A stretch of DNA of 64,000 nucleotides from JAAZAI01 sp050942875 (GTDB lineage: Bacteria > Verrucomicrobiota > Kiritimatiellia > RFP12 > UBA3636): positions 1-64,000 of the forward strand of contig JBMNOD010000002.1 of assembly GCA_050942875.1 (NCBI GenBank), in the 5' to 3' direction. Shown here in pieces: positions 16,891 to 25,516 of this stretch (position 1 is its first letter; every line of letters begins with the position of its first letter). The position numbers and the translations under genes were made by a program. The notes beneath the pieces are model-generated. The model worked only from the letters and a program-made list of their open reading frames with translations, made no database searches and was not told the DNA's origin.

Positions 16891-18241
16891 CTCCCGGCGC
16901 GCGCCGGGCCTGGGCGCCGTAGGCGTCTTCGAAATCGTTCCAGACGAGCGCCGCCCGGACGGTGATCTGGGACATCGCGATGGCCGCCATGATCGAGACG
17001 CCGCCCATCAGGTAGCCCGGCAGAATCCGCGTCTCCAGCAAGGCGAAGAGCAGAATCACGATCGTCGCCAGGTACATCGCCTGGCCGGCCATGATCGCAT
17101 TGGGCCGACGCCGCAGCGCGGCCATCCCCTCGGCATGGCCGCGGAGCGCCTGCAAGAGCGGAATGATCGCCACGACGGCCATCGCCTGCGCCGCCATCCG
17201 GATGCCCGTGGCGTCGAGGTTCTGCACCTTGCCGAAATACCAACGCGCCACGGAAGGCATCGTGAACAGCAACGGCACCAACGAGAGCGTCAGGCCGACG
17301 GCAAAGCAGAACAAACGCAGGCGCCGACGCGGACAGATCGCCGGCGGGAAGGCGATCGTCACGGCCTGCGTGCGCATCGCGGCGAAACCGATGGGGTTGA
17401 TGACGCCCATCATGATGTAATGGACGGGCAGCGTGTACACGCCCTCGTCGACACGGGCGAGAAAGACGCCGACCATGACCCCCGAAAGCGCCAGCATGGT
17501 CCCGCCCATCGACAGCGGGATGGTGAAGCGAAGCTGCTTGGGTATCGGCGCCTTTTCGCACGTGTCGTCATCCGGAAGCGCCAGAAGGAACGGACGCGAA
17601 AGCTTCTCGGCGATCACCGTCTCGGCGACCAGCGGCAACGTCATCGCCACGGCGCCCCAGAAATAACCCGTGAGCCCCACTTTGACGAAAATCGTGGACA
17701 GGACGGCCGTGATCCCGATCCGCGCCATCGTGGCCGTGTTGGAGAGTCCGCTTCGCTTCTCGTTGTAGAGCAGCGCGGTGGAGCGATTGCGGATGAAAAA
17801 GAGAGATTGCATGGGAATGCCGAGCAACGTCGTCATCCTGGCAACCTGGGCCAGATCCCCTTCCAACTTGAGAACGAAAGCGAACATGATGTACGCAAAG
17901 GGCTCGACGCAGATGAGAGCTTGCAAAAGGGCGACGAGGGCGGCGATGCGCAGATTCAACCGATAGAAATTTTCCATGCCCGTGCGACTCCGGCCGAAGA
18001 CCATGCCCGTGGTCACCATCCCGCTGCCCAACGCCCCAAGCAAAAACAGCAACGAATTGCCCTGGGCAAAGGCGGCCTGCTCCTGGGCCCCCAGGGGGCC
18101 ATGCGACACGACGCTCGCCACGAGCAAATGCGTCAGACTCTGGGAAAACGCCTGGATCGCCAACGGCACGTAAAAGCACGTGATCCTCCACCACGAAGAG
18201 TCGTTTGCCTTCGCAGCCTTCGTTTGATCCACTTCGTTCAT
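16871..18241 (-). CDS. MATE/MOP-superfamily-like multidrug or lipid-linked glycan flippase
   Basis: This 456-residue polytopic protein has about twelve hydrophobic segments arranged as two similar halves, as in the MOP superfamily (MATE exporters and Wzx flippases). No family signature is strong enough to decide between drug export and lipid-linked oligosaccharide flipping. The gene upstream is O-antigen-ligase-like, only six bases away, which favours a polysaccharide role. ATG 18241 is preceded by the tail of that gene. The 3' end overlaps the converging ABC binding-protein gene by 20 bases. It is the last gene of a five-gene minus-strand operon beginning at 22103. Confidence 0.7.
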   Translation of the reverse strand: MNEVDQTKAAKANDSSWWRITCFYVPLAIQAFSQSLTHLLVASVVSHGPLGAQEQAAFAQGNSLLFLLGALGSGMVTTGMVFGRSRTGMENFYRLNLRIAALVALLQALICVEPFAYIMFAFVLKLEGDLAQVARMTTLLGIPMQSLFFIRNRSTALLYNEKRSGLSNTATMARIGITAVLSTIFVKVGLTGYFWGAVAMTLPLVAETVIAEKLSRPFLLALPDDDTCEKAPIPKQLRFTIPLSMGGTMLALSGVMVGVFLARVDEGVYTLPVHYIMMGVINPIGFAAMRTQAVTIAFPPAICPRRRLRLFCFAVGLTLSLVPLLFTMPSVARWYFGKVQNLDATGIRMAAQAMAVVAIIPLLQALRGHAEGMAALRRRPNAIMAGQAMYLATIVILLFALLETRILPGYLMGGVSIMAAIAMSQITVRAALVWNDFEDAYGAQARRAPGVTGQQR

Positions 18242-18247
18242 TCCTCA

Positions 18248-19747
18248 TCACTCATCGCTTCGAGTGGCAGAAAGGACGCCGCCTGCGGCGAGGAACGTGA
18301 AGAGCCAGGTGATCGAGGGCATTTGGAAGCTGAAGTCGCCGAGCGAATGAATGGACATCACAATGAATGCCAACAGCGCGGCGAGAGGCAGGGCACGGAG
18401 GATTGCCGGCGACGACACGCCGGCCGGACGCGGCGCATCCGCATTCATGCTGGATTGCGCAAAGCAAAGGACGACAAAGAGGATGAGGATCGGGATCGCG
18501 AAGAGGACGAAGCCGACAACGCCGTATTCTTCGAGAAGCTGCGTCCAGTCGCTATGGACTTCGTAGAGGTGCTGGGTGTAGTTGACGTAGCGGGGGCGCT
18601 TCATCGTGGCCGGGTCGCCATCGACAGGGGGGACGCCGGGGTCGGTGGGGTTGAACTCCTGCCAGCGGTTGGAATGCTGTCCGGGGCCAATGCCCCAGAC
18701 GGGATTGCTCTTCCAGGCGCGCAGCGCCGATTGGATGTAGGTGCCGCGGTCGAAGCTGTACCAAAATGAATCGTGAATGCGCGTCTTCAACTCCGGCGCG
18801 CCCCAGTTTTCAGCGACGCTCTTGTAAAGAGGGTGTGCGCTGACGCGCTCCATCAGGGGGTTGGGGATGTGCCAGATCGCGAAGACGGCTCCAGCGAGGG
18901 AGGCCGCAAGAAGGATCGGCGCGAGCAGGCGCGCCCAGAGTTGTCGGCCGCGCATGGCGAGGATGGGCAGGCCGATGGCCAGCCCCAGCAGGAGCGAAGC
19001 GAGGCCGCCGCGCGAGAGGGTGAGGAAGTCCGCCCACGCCATGGCAAAGGCGGCGAGAACGGCGACCACCTTGACGCGCCAGCCCGTGCGCGGAGCGAAA
19101 ACGAGCGCGAGGGCAAGGCAGATTCCCAGATTCATGTAGGCGGAAAGGTGGTTGGGACAGAAGAAGACGGCCTTGGCGCGTCCACCGTAAGTCCAGGGGC
19201 TTTCCACCCAGAGCACGTAGTCCACGTAGCCCGCGAGGGTGCCGACAATGGCGTAGATGGCGATGATTGTGATGTTGGCGAACACGATCCAAGCCGCCAC
19301 GGCAAGACGGCGCCGGGTGAAGGAAAGCGCCATGATCAACGCAAGCGCGGCCGGGGTGAAGAAAAGCAGCAGGCTCCGCTCCGTCTCCATGGCCACGAGC
19401 GGCAGCCCGGGCGCGGACGGGAAATGTGCGCGGACCAGGGCATAGACGAGAAAGGGAACGAACGCAACGGCGGCGATGATGGCGGACCAGGCAAGCGGAG
19501 GGCGGTCCGACCGCGGGGTGTCGTCGCGATCGTCTATCATGATGGCTTCGAGAAGCGTGCCGATTCCGGCGAAGAGGCAGCCGGCGAAGAGAAGGGCGGC
19601 CATGGGCCAGAACCACCACATCTCCCAGGAGCCGAAGCACCACGGGCTGAGCACGATGTTGAGCAATGCGCAAACAAAGGCGGCGGCGTGCATCACAGAC
19701 GGGAAGCTGAAGCGTCGGGTGGCGGAATTGTCGTAGAAACGGTTCAT
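18248..19747 (-). CDS. O-antigen ligase / Wzy-polymerase-like membrane protein
   Basis: This 499-residue protein has ten or more hydrophobic segments and one large periplasmic loop (about residues 290-400) with GIGPGQHSNRWQEFNP and HLYEVHSDWTQLLEEYG. That loop pattern, with conserved Gly/Pro/His and a following Arg/His-rich part, is typical of the O-antigen ligase/polymerase family (PF04932). Such proteins join or polymerise glycan chains at the outer face of the inner membrane. Start ATG 19747 is six bases after the stop of a secreted-protein gene and its stop is six bases before the flippase-like gene, so all are co-transcribed. Confidence 0.8.
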   Translation of the reverse strand: MNRFYDNSATRRFSFPSVMHAAAFVCALLNIVLSPWCFGSWEMWWFWPMAALLFAGCLFAGIGTLLEAIMIDDRDDTPRSDRPPLAWSAIIAAVAFVPFLVYALVRAHFPSAPGLPLVAMETERSLLLFFTPAALALIMALSFTRRRLAVAAWIVFANITIIAIYAIVGTLAGYVDYVLWVESPWTYGGRAKAVFFCPNHLSAYMNLGICLALALVFAPRTGWRVKVVAVLAAFAMAWADFLTLSRGGLASLLLGLAIGLPILAMRGRQLWARLLAPILLAASLAGAVFAIWHIPNPLMERVSAHPLYKSVAENWGAPELKTRIHDSFWYSFDRGTYIQSALRAWKSNPVWGIGPGQHSNRWQEFNPTDPGVPPVDGDPATMKRPRYVNYTQHLYEVHSDWTQLLEEYGVVGFVLFAIPILILFVVLCFAQSSMNADAPRPAGVSSPAILRALPLAALLAFIVMSIHSLGDFSFQMPSITWLFTFLAAGGVLSATRSDE

Positions 19748-19753
19748 GGGGGG

Positions 19754-20662
19754 CTACCAGACATCGGGAATGGCGAATTTCAAGCGCAGGAACCGGGTTG
19801 CGTTCGTGGCGCCGTCCGTACAGTGGAACGTGCCGTTGCCGAGGTCGAAGGAGGCGGGAAGGCCGTCCTCGTCTCCGCCGGGCGTTGGCGAGCCGACCAG
19901 GAGGAGCATGGCGTCGCCGTTGAGGTTTGTGACGGACGTGGCGGCGTGGGCGCCGTCGCGCGCGACGAAGGAAAACGCGCCGGTGATGGAGGTCGAATTG
20001 AAGACGACGCTGTCAATGGAGAGCGCGAGGCCGGTGAAGTTGGTGGGGTTCGCGCCGATGGCGAACGCGGCGTTCACGAGATTGGCGTCGAGTCCGGCGA
20101 GATCGGCCTCGACGAGCCCGTGCTCCGCGAGCCACCCGCAGAACGGCGGGATTTCCGTTCCCTTGTAAAAGAATCCGGAGGAGGATTCGGGGCGATAGGC
20201 GAAAGCATCGGGGAAGTAGGGGAAGGTGGGATCCAGCTCGCCGATGTCATAGACGTCGATGGGGCCTCCGCCCGGTGTTTCGGAAAGGTGGAAATACCGT
20301 CCGGTGGCATGTTCATGGAGCACCATGATGAATTGGAGGTCGGAATTCTCCTCGCAGGCCAGGAGGCGGTGGACGCCTGCAACGATGCCGTTGGTTACGA
20401 CGCTGTGGGTTCCGGCGTTGACGAGCTTGAAGGGGCTGTAGCCCCGTTCGGGCGTGTAGCTCCAGTCGCCGTCCATGGCGAGTTCGGCGAGATGGAGCGT
20501 GTAGGCGTTGGTGAACGTCTCGGCGGTCGTCGGGCTTGAGCCGATGACGAGCTTGTTGGATCCCTTCGCGCCGGTCTGCCAATGCAGGTTGACGTAGATT
20601 TCGCCTGCGGCGGAGCCGGCCAGGAGGAGCAGGGCACCGAGAAATGCGTGGAAAGTCTTCAT
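19754..20662 (-). CDS. Secreted hypothetical protein in the exopolysaccharide-like operon
   Basis: This 302-residue protein has a signal peptide (MKTFHAFLGALLLLAGSAAG) and a mainly beta C-terminal part ending FLRLKFAIPDVW. Several segments resemble those of the other secreted proteins in the operon, such as YVNLHWQTG with predicted strands and ASFDLGNGTFHCTDGATNATRF. It has no recognised domain. The start is ATG 20662, where the signal peptide begins; longer in-frame extension covers other genes. It lies between the PEP-CTERM gene and the O-antigen-ligase-like gene. A cell-surface or matrix role is inferred from context only. Confidence 0.65.
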   Translation of the reverse strand: MKTFHAFLGALLLLAGSAAGEIYVNLHWQTGAKGSNKLVIGSSPTTAETFTNAYTLHLAELAMDGDWSYTPERGYSPFKLVNAGTHSVVTNGIVAGVHRLLACEENSDLQFIMVLHEHATGRYFHLSETPGGGPIDVYDIGELDPTFPYFPDAFAYRPESSSGFFYKGTEIPPFCGWLAEHGLVEADLAGLDANLVNAAFAIGANPTNFTGLALSIDSVVFNSTSITGAFSFVARDGAHAATSVTNLNGDAMLLLVGSPTPGGDEDGLPASFDLGNGTFHCTDGATNATRFLRLKFAIPDVW

Positions 20663-20679
20663 GCGCTCGCGTTTGATGC

Positions 20680-20716
20680 TGAAAAGCCGCACTGCACGGG
20701 TGGGCAATGCGGCTTG
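20680..20716 (-). terminator. Hairpin, possible weak terminator or attenuator inside the operon
   Basis: An 8-base stem (AAGCCGCA pairing with TGCGGCTT at 20684-20691 and 20708-20715) is followed on the minus strand by TT. It sits between the PEP-CTERM gene and the next secreted-protein gene, so it may lower expression of the downstream genes relative to the two upstream ones. Confidence 0.45.
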
Positions 20717-20745
20717 GGGTTTGAACGGATTGGAGGGAAACCGCG

Positions 20746-21315
20746 CTACTTGCGGCGGCGGATCAACAGCGCGAGACCCGCAAGGGCGAGGGCGGCCGTG
20801 CCGGGCTCGGGGACGAGCGCGCCGCGATAGACGTTGCTGGCGACCGTCCACTCGATCGGCTGGGCGATTGGATTGTCGGCCTGGTCTTGCGTGATGTTGA
20901 TGATCGAAGCGCTTGAGGCCGCGCCGCCAACAGTGTCGGACAAGGCGTAGTACCCGCCGTGGTTGTTGTAGAGCAGGAGGACGTAGTTGCCGGCCTGTGT
21001 GGCGTTGGCGTCGCCAAAGACATAGCCGGCGTCGTCCGGCATCGTGCCAAGCGTGCCCGTGCTGACGACGGTTTGCGGCGTGACGTTTTGGAACGTGCCG
21101 TAGGAGACGTTGGCAAGCGTGTTGTCCCCGATGTACACGAGGCGCAGCACATACTGCGTGAGCGGCGTCGTGCCATAGGTGTCGGCGTCCGCGAGCGCTT
21201 GGCTCCCGGATGCATTTTCCAAGTACAGGGCGTCGACGCTCCATTCGATTCCGATGGCGCCGACATGTCCGCAAAGCAATGCGGCCAGGATTGTTGCAGA
21301 AAGAAGCTTTTTCAT
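20746..21315 (-). CDS. PEP-CTERM sorting-domain secreted protein
   Basis: This 189-residue protein has a signal peptide (MKKLLSATILAALLCGHVGA), a short beta-rich body and a C-terminal PEP-CTERM tail: VPEP, a hydrophobic stretch and RRRK at the very end. Such tails are recognised by exosortase (EpsH family) and link the protein to export with an exopolysaccharide. No exosortase gene is in the window, so it must be elsewhere. The start at 21315 has AAGGAACTC upstream. The neighbouring O-antigen-ligase-like and flippase-like genes fit the usual association of PEP-CTERM proteins with surface polysaccharide. Confidence 0.85.
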   Translation of the reverse strand: MKKLLSATILAALLCGHVGAIGIEWSVDALYLENASGSQALADADTYGTTPLTQYVLRLVYIGDNTLANVSYGTFQNVTPQTVVSTGTLGTMPDDAGYVFGDANATQAGNYVLLLYNNHGGYYALSDTVGGAASSASIINITQDQADNPIAQPIEWTVASNVYRGALVPEPGTAALALAGLALLIRRRK

Positions 21316-21359
21316 TTTCGTTGAGTTCCTTGATGGGAATATGGGGTTCACGAGACGGG

Positions 21360-22103
21360 CTAGAAGGGGTCGCTGGTCGGGATCGGCGCATCGCCCGTTC
21401 CGCGGCGGTGGAACCAGAAGCCTGCGCCGGCCGGAATCGTGACGTTCACGATGTCGTTTCCGTGCTTCCATCCCGTGTAGGCGGGATTCGTCGGATACGT
21501 CGGATGTGTGCAATACCAGAATGTGGTGTAGCCGGTGCCGTTCCACATGCGGATGAGGTCGGCTTTGTTCTGCCGCGTCTTGCCGGTCGCGACGCATGTG
21601 CCGTCCCAGAGCAGGTTGCCGCCGTTCAGTTCGGTGGCGACCGGGTAGGGGTTGGCGATGAAGGTGTTCCCCGCATTGACGGCGATGTTGGTGGCTGCGG
21701 CGACGACTTGGCCGACCTGGTAGATCGTGAGCGCGCCTTCGCCGGCCTTGCGCTTGATCCAGGCGGCGGTGCCGAGGGTCGCCGCCGGGACGGGCGACGA
21801 GCCATCGACCGGCGTCCAGACGCCGTTGCCGGCATACCAGTAGTCCGTGTAGCCTTCGCCGTTCCAGACGCTGAGGTTGTCTGCCGTTGTGAGATCGGTT
21901 CCGGCGGCAAGGCCGTCCGGAATCACGACGTCGGCGATGGAGGAGCCGGCGCCGGGCATGGGAAGCAGGTTGACGCCAATGGCGTTGTAGCCTTCTTCGA
22001 TCGGGATGTTGATGATCCCGTAGATGTCGTCGGAGCAGACAAAGGCCGCTTGTGCGGACAGTGCTCCAGCAATCAAGGCTGCTGCGATGAGTGTTCTTTT
22101 CAT
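21360..22103 (-). CDS. Secreted hypothetical protein, first gene of the PEP-CTERM operon
   Basis: This 247-residue protein has a signal peptide (MKRTLIAAALIAGALSAQA) and a body rich in Trp, Gly and Thr with repeated aromatic-turn motifs (SVWNGEGYTDYWYAG and RMWNGTGYTTFWYCT). The repeated WNG-GYT-WY pattern suggests two related beta units. The start is ATG 22103; the frame continues to 22193 but similarity to a signal peptide begins only here. It is the first gene of the five-gene operon ending at 16871. The protein is expected outside the inner membrane. No catalytic motif is evident. Confidence 0.7.
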   Translation of the reverse strand: MKRTLIAAALIAGALSAQAAFVCSDDIYGIINIPIEEGYNAIGVNLLPMPGAGSSIADVVIPDGLAAGTDLTTADNLSVWNGEGYTDYWYAGNGVWTPVDGSSPVPAATLGTAAWIKRKAGEGALTIYQVGQVVAAATNIAVNAGNTFIANPYPVATELNGGNLLWDGTCVATGKTRQNKADLIRMWNGTGYTTFWYCTHPTYPTNPAYTGWKHGNDIVNVTIPAGAGFWFHRRGTGDAPIPTSDPF

Positions 22104-22272
22104 GGTTGTTTTCCGTGTTTTGCGTGTGAATTTCGGGCTCGCGCCCGGATGCGAGAACCTGAACCGCAGTGTCTGGGCACAAGTCTTCCTCACATTTGAT
22201 CAAAGAGAATACATGATCTTGGCAGAGATCGCAAGCGTTATTTTTTAACCCCCAGCCACTAAAAAAAGAGTC

Positions 22273-22302
22273 TTGCAAGTTGGGCGGCGGATATGGTATC
22301 CT
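22273..22302 (+). promoter_or_regulatory. Predicted promoter of tRNA-His (and possibly nrdR)
   Basis: TTGCAA at 22273-22278 and TATCCT at 22297-22302 are 18 bases apart. The expected start near 22309 would leave a very short 5' leader before the tRNA. Confidence 0.5.
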
Positions 22303-22315
22303 GCCCTTTGTTGGT

Positions 22316-22393
22316 GGCGGAAGTAGCTCAGTTGGTTAGAGCGTCAGATTGTGGTTCTGAATGTCGCGGGTTCGAATCCCGTTTTCCGCCCCA
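22316..22393 (+). tRNA. tRNA-His (anticodon GTG)
   Basis: A full cloverleaf is seen. The encoded extra G at position -1 pairs with C73, the hallmark of tRNA-His. The acceptor stem is GCGGAAG/TTTCCGC, the D-arm GCTC...GAGC, the anticodon loop TTGTGGT with GTG, and the T-arm GCGGGTTCGAATCCCGT. CCA is encoded at 22391-22393 and is followed directly by eight T residues. The nrdR ATG lies 22 bases downstream, so partial read-through into nrdR is possible. Confidence 0.95.
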
Positions 22394-22414
22394 TTTTTTT
22401 TGTTTGGTAATGCG

Positions 22415-22942
22415 ATGAAGTGCGCAGCATGCGGATCTGAAGACGACAAGGTGCTCGAAAGCCGTTCGGTTCGGGGCGGCGTGGCCATACGCCGTCGTCG
22501 TGTCTGCCTGGAATGCGGTCATCGCTTCACCACCTACGAGGAAGTCCTCCGGGATTCGTTGATGGTGCGCAAGCAGGATGGGCGTCTGGAGGAGTTTTCG
22601 CGCCAGAAGTTGCTGAATGGCATTACGCGCGCCTGCCAGAAACGCCCCGTTTCACTGCAGAAGATCGAATGGACGGTCGACAGGATCATCGAGCAGATCG
22701 AGAACGACTTCGATCTCGAGGTGCCGAGCTCGGACATCGGCGAGCGCGTGATGCGTTGCCTCGCCGAGCTGGACCAAGTGGCCTACGTTCGCTTCGCCTC
22801 GGTCTATCGCCGCTTTGAGGACGTCGACCAGTTCGTCAACGAGGTCAAACGCATGAACGATCCCGCGTCTCCGGCGGCCGCCGAAACCACATCCGGGGAA
22901 GCCGATGTGAAAAACAATGCCCGAGGCGCGAATCATGCCTGA
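22415..22942 (+). CDS. nrdR: Transcriptional repressor NrdR
   Basis: This 175-residue protein is a clear NrdR. A zinc ribbon is formed by C3/C6 and C31/C34 (MKCAACG ... VCLECGHRF), followed by an ATP-cone domain (about 48-140, VRKQDGRLEEFSRQKLLNGI ... LAELDQVAYVRFASVYRRF). NrdR senses dATP/ATP and represses ribonucleotide-reductase operons. Its C-terminal tail (about 150-175) is Ala-rich. The ATG at 22415 is chosen because it starts the zinc ribbon. The 3' end overlaps the following permease gene. No NrdR box was found in the window. Confidence 0.93.
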   Translation: MKCAACGSEDDKVLESRSVRGGVAIRRRRVCLECGHRFTTYEEVLRDSLMVRKQDGRLEEFSRQKLLNGITRACQKRPVSLQKIEWTVDRIIEQIENDFDLEVPSSDIGERVMRCLAELDQVAYVRFASVYRRFEDVDQFVNEVKRMNDPASPAAAETTSGEADVKNNARGANHA

Positions 22943-23882
22943 TGCGGTGTCGACAGGAGAAGGGCCGGGGGGCCGGGGGCAGGGGGCAGGAAAGCGTTCA
23001 CGCCGCTCAGGCGGCTGCGGCCTGCGCGCCAGAATCAGCCTCGCCGTGATCGCCGTCTTCTTTTGCGCGGCAGTCTGGGGCGAGGTGTCTGCGACTCGCT
23101 ATCGCCTGCGCGACGAGACGCCCGACTACAACACCGTGAACCTCGCCGAGCGCTACCGTCCGCCGCTGTCGCGCGTCGTTGACGCGCAGGGCGAAAGCCG
23201 TCTGGCGCTGATGGGCACCGACAATCTGGGCCGCGATGTGTTCAGCCGCCTGATCCAAGGCGCGCGCATCGCCTTCCACGTCGGCATTGTCACGTCGCTG
23301 ATCGCGGTGCCTTTTGGCGCGTTGCTCGGGCTGCTGGCAGGCTATTTTGGAGGGCGGGTGGACGTGCTGTTCACGTGGCTGGCCACGACGGTTGCGGCCA
23401 TACCGGCCCTGCTGCTGATTTTGGCGGTCGCGCTCGTCGTGGGCAAGGGGCTGATGGGCGTGTATGTGGGCATCAGCGTGACGACGTGGGTCGGCGTGTA
23501 CCGCACGGTGCGCGGCGAGACGATGAAACAGCGCGGGCTCGGCTACGTCCAGGCGGCGCGGGCGTTGGGGTACAGTCCGGCGCGGATCATGTTCCGACAC
23601 ATTCTGCCCAACGTGGCGCATGTCATCGTCGTGGCGTTTTCGTTGCGGTTTCCGGCGGCGGTCGGCACCGAGGTGTTCATGGGCTTTCTGGGCATCGGCG
23701 CCCAGAACGAACCCTCCTGGGGCGTGATGATCGCCAATGCCCGAGTCCGCCTCTGGCAGGGCGTCTGGTGGGAAGGCGCCTTTGTGACGCTGGCGCTCTT
23801 TGCGCTGGTGCTCAGCTTCAACCAGCTTGGCGACGCCCTGCGCGATCGGCTCGACCCGATGCGGCGCGGGTGCGGGGCATAG
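22917..23882 (+). CDS. Orphan ABC transporter permease, DppC/OppC type
   Basis: This 321-residue permease carries the OppC features: a membrane segment near residue 40, LMGTDNLGRDVFSRLIQGAR, five more membrane segments and the EAA-like loop (ETMKQRGLGYVQAARALGYSPARIMFRHILPN) that contacts the ATPase. OppC-type proteins import peptides or nickel. The start is ATG 22917 or 22935; either overlaps nrdR. The first ~30 residues are unusual, encoded by a G-rich stretch near 22966-22990 (GGCCGGGGGGCC and GGGGGCAGGGGGCAGG). No OppB, OppA or ATPase gene is nearby, so it must work with partners elsewhere or be a remnant of a larger operon. Confidence 0.75.
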   Translation: MPEARIMPDAVSTGEGPGGRGQGAGKRSRRSGGCGLRARISLAVIAVFFCAAVWGEVSATRYRLRDETPDYNTVNLAERYRPPLSRVVDAQGESRLALMGTDNLGRDVFSRLIQGARIAFHVGIVTSLIAVPFGALLGLLAGYFGGRVDVLFTWLATTVAAIPALLLILAVALVVGKGLMGVYVGISVTTWVGVYRTVRGETMKQRGLGYVQAARALGYSPARIMFRHILPNVAHVIVVAFSLRFPAAVGTEVFMGFLGIGAQNEPSWGVMIANARVRLWQGVWWEGAFVTLALFALVLSFNQLGDALRDRLDPMRRGCGA

Positions 23883-24230
23883 ATGGAGAGAAAGGCGGGC
23901 GGCATCGTCAAGGAGGTCAGAGCGTTGCGGAAAAACTACCGCGAAAAAGGTTCTAGACCTAGAGCCACGCTTCGGAACAAAGACCTCGAACCGAGTAAAT
24001 TATTGGCTACGACGTATGCCGCCCACAGGTCGACAACCTATATCATTGAGTCGTGGAAAGTCAACAAGAAAAAGTTTTTGCTTGGTAATCGGTCAGTTTC
24101 TGGGGTAGTGCGAGTTGGTGCGTCTTGGTACGGCGCACTCCGCCGGCTTTTCTTGGGCGTTTCAAGGCATTTTGAGACGCCGCGTTTTTTTTGCTTGCAT
24201 TGTCGTATGCATTATGTTGTACATGCCCGC
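23883..24230. other. Spacer holding the putative left end of an IS66-type element
   Basis: No gene is supported; the open frame that spans it has no ribosome binding site and only becomes sensible at ATG 24231. At 24087 the sequence GTAATCGGTCAGTTTCTGGG begins with GTAA, the usual terminal bases of IS66-family inverted repeats, so this may be the left end of the element. A shorter similar string (GTAATCGGTCAGT) follows the gene ending at 2431. Confidence 0.4.
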
Positions 24231-24557
24231 ATGAAACGGAAATCCATGCCGCAAACGCCCGGCTTGAAAGAGGCGTTCCTCAAGGAAGTCGCCGAGCTTT
24301 GGCCCGTGGCCAAGGGCTCGGTTTCGGAAGTCCGCAAGCCCTGCGTGCGAAAAGGGTGCAAGGCTTGCGCCGAGGGGCGCGGCCACCCGGCCGCGATCTA
24401 CTCCTACCGCGAAGGCGGCAGGCTCCGGTGCATGCATGTGCGTCCCGAGTTCGTCGCCGAACTCCGGCAGGCCATCGAGAACGGCCGCAAGCTGGAGGAA
24501 TCCCTTGTCCGGCTTGGCCGCGAAGCGGTGCTTCGCAGCCGGGGGCGCGCCCCATGA
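24231..24557 (+). CDS. IS66-associated accessory protein (DUF6788-like)
   Basis: This 108-residue basic protein starts MKRKSMPQTPGLKEAFLKEVAELWPVAKGSVS and carries a Cys pair cluster (RKPCVRKGCKACAEGRGHPA) followed by a short beta part and a charged helix. Small proteins of this shape commonly precede IS66-type transposase genes and are likely DNA-binding accessories to transposition; I associate it with DUF6788 from memory. Start ATG 24231 is preferred to the long upstream extension, which has a different composition. Its stop overlaps the transposase start as ATGA. Confidence 0.65.
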   Translation: MKRKSMPQTPGLKEAFLKEVAELWPVAKGSVSEVRKPCVRKGCKACAEGRGHPAAIYSYREGGRLRCMHVRPEFVAELRQAIENGRKLEESLVRLGREAVLRSRGRAP

Positions 24558-25510
24558 GGGCGAGAAGCCTCTCCCCGGATCTAAGCTACTGCAAGGGCTG
24601 CCTGGAGAAGCAGCGGACCATCGACCGGCTCCGGGAAGACAACAAGCGGCTCAGGGCCAAGCTGCGTCGGCAGGAGCGCACGGCCTTGGAGGAGCCCTTC
24701 GGCTCGTCCACGCCTTCCTCGAAACGCCTCGTCAAGCCCTCCTCCACGCCGGAGAGGCGGGCGAGGCGAGGCGGCGCGAAACCGGGGCATGAAGGCCACG
24801 GCCGCGCGTCGGTCGGCGAGGAGGACGCCGCCGGCGTCGACACGCTCCCCGCGTCGGCGACCTGCCCCGACCGCGGGTGTGCGCTGGAGGACTGGGGGGC
24901 GCGGGAGCGCACCGTGTACGACTGCGAGCCCGTGCGTCGCAAGGCCCGGCTGGTGCGCATCGGCGAAGGCCGCTGCCCGCGGTGCGGCAAGACGCATCGC
25001 AGCCGCCTGCCCGGCGTGCTCCCCCGTTCGTCGCTTTCCAACCGGCTGGTGGCGCAGGCCGCCGTGTGGCACCACGTCGACGGGCTGACGATGGGACACG
25101 TCTCCCGCCAGCTGGAAGTCCCGGCGGGCACGCTTTTCGGGCGCATGCGCGCGCCGGCGGAAATCTGCCGCCCCGCAGTGGACAAGCTGCTGGGCCAGTA
25201 CCGCGCCGCCGCCGTCAAGCACGCGGACGAGACGGGCTGGCGCAACGACGGCGCAAACGGCTACGCCCGGGGGTTCTTCACCCGCGACACCAGCGTCTTC
25301 CTCCTGCGCGACACGCGCTCGGGCTCGGTGGCCCGGGAGGCGCTTGGCGAAGGCCGCGCGGGGGAGGAGACGCTGCTGGCGGATCGCTTCGGCGGCTACA
25401 ACCGCTTCGGCGGGGACATCCAGCACTGCTACGCCCACCTCAAGCGCAACACGGAGGACATCGTCAAGAAGAACCCGGAAAGCGAGGAGTGCAAGGCTTT
25501 CGCGGACGGG
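24554..25510 (+). pseudogene. IS66-family transposase, C-terminally truncated
   Basis: About 319 codons match an IS66-type TnpC transposase. Present are an N-terminal coiled-coil region (YCKGCLEKQRTIDRLREDNKRLRAKLRR), a zinc-ribbon-like segment (CPDRGC ... RCPRCGKTH), the central VAQAAVWHHVDGLTMGHVSRQL, the first catalytic Asp in HADETGW, and the second Asp in LADRFGGYNRFGGDIQHCYAHLKRN. The third catalytic residue (Glu) and about 150 residues beyond it are missing. The frame continues after 25510 into repeat-derived nonsense up to 25714. Its start overlaps the accessory gene by ATGA. Confidence 0.75.
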
Positions 25511-25516
25511 CATATT

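Larger units (their letters stand above)
24087..25516 (+). mobile_element. Truncated IS66-type insertion sequence
   Basis: A small accessory gene (24231-24557) and an IS66-type transposase gene (from 24554) overlap by ATGA, an organisation common in this family. The left boundary is inferred from a GTAA end at 24087. The right end is missing: transposase homology stops near 25510, where the GGGGACAGACCCC repeat and the hairpin-repeat patchwork begin. Confidence 0.65.

Noticed and set aside
23883..24230. N-terminal extension of the IS66 accessory protein to position 23883
   Set aside because: The extension has a different composition, no ribosome binding site and crosses the likely left end of the element.
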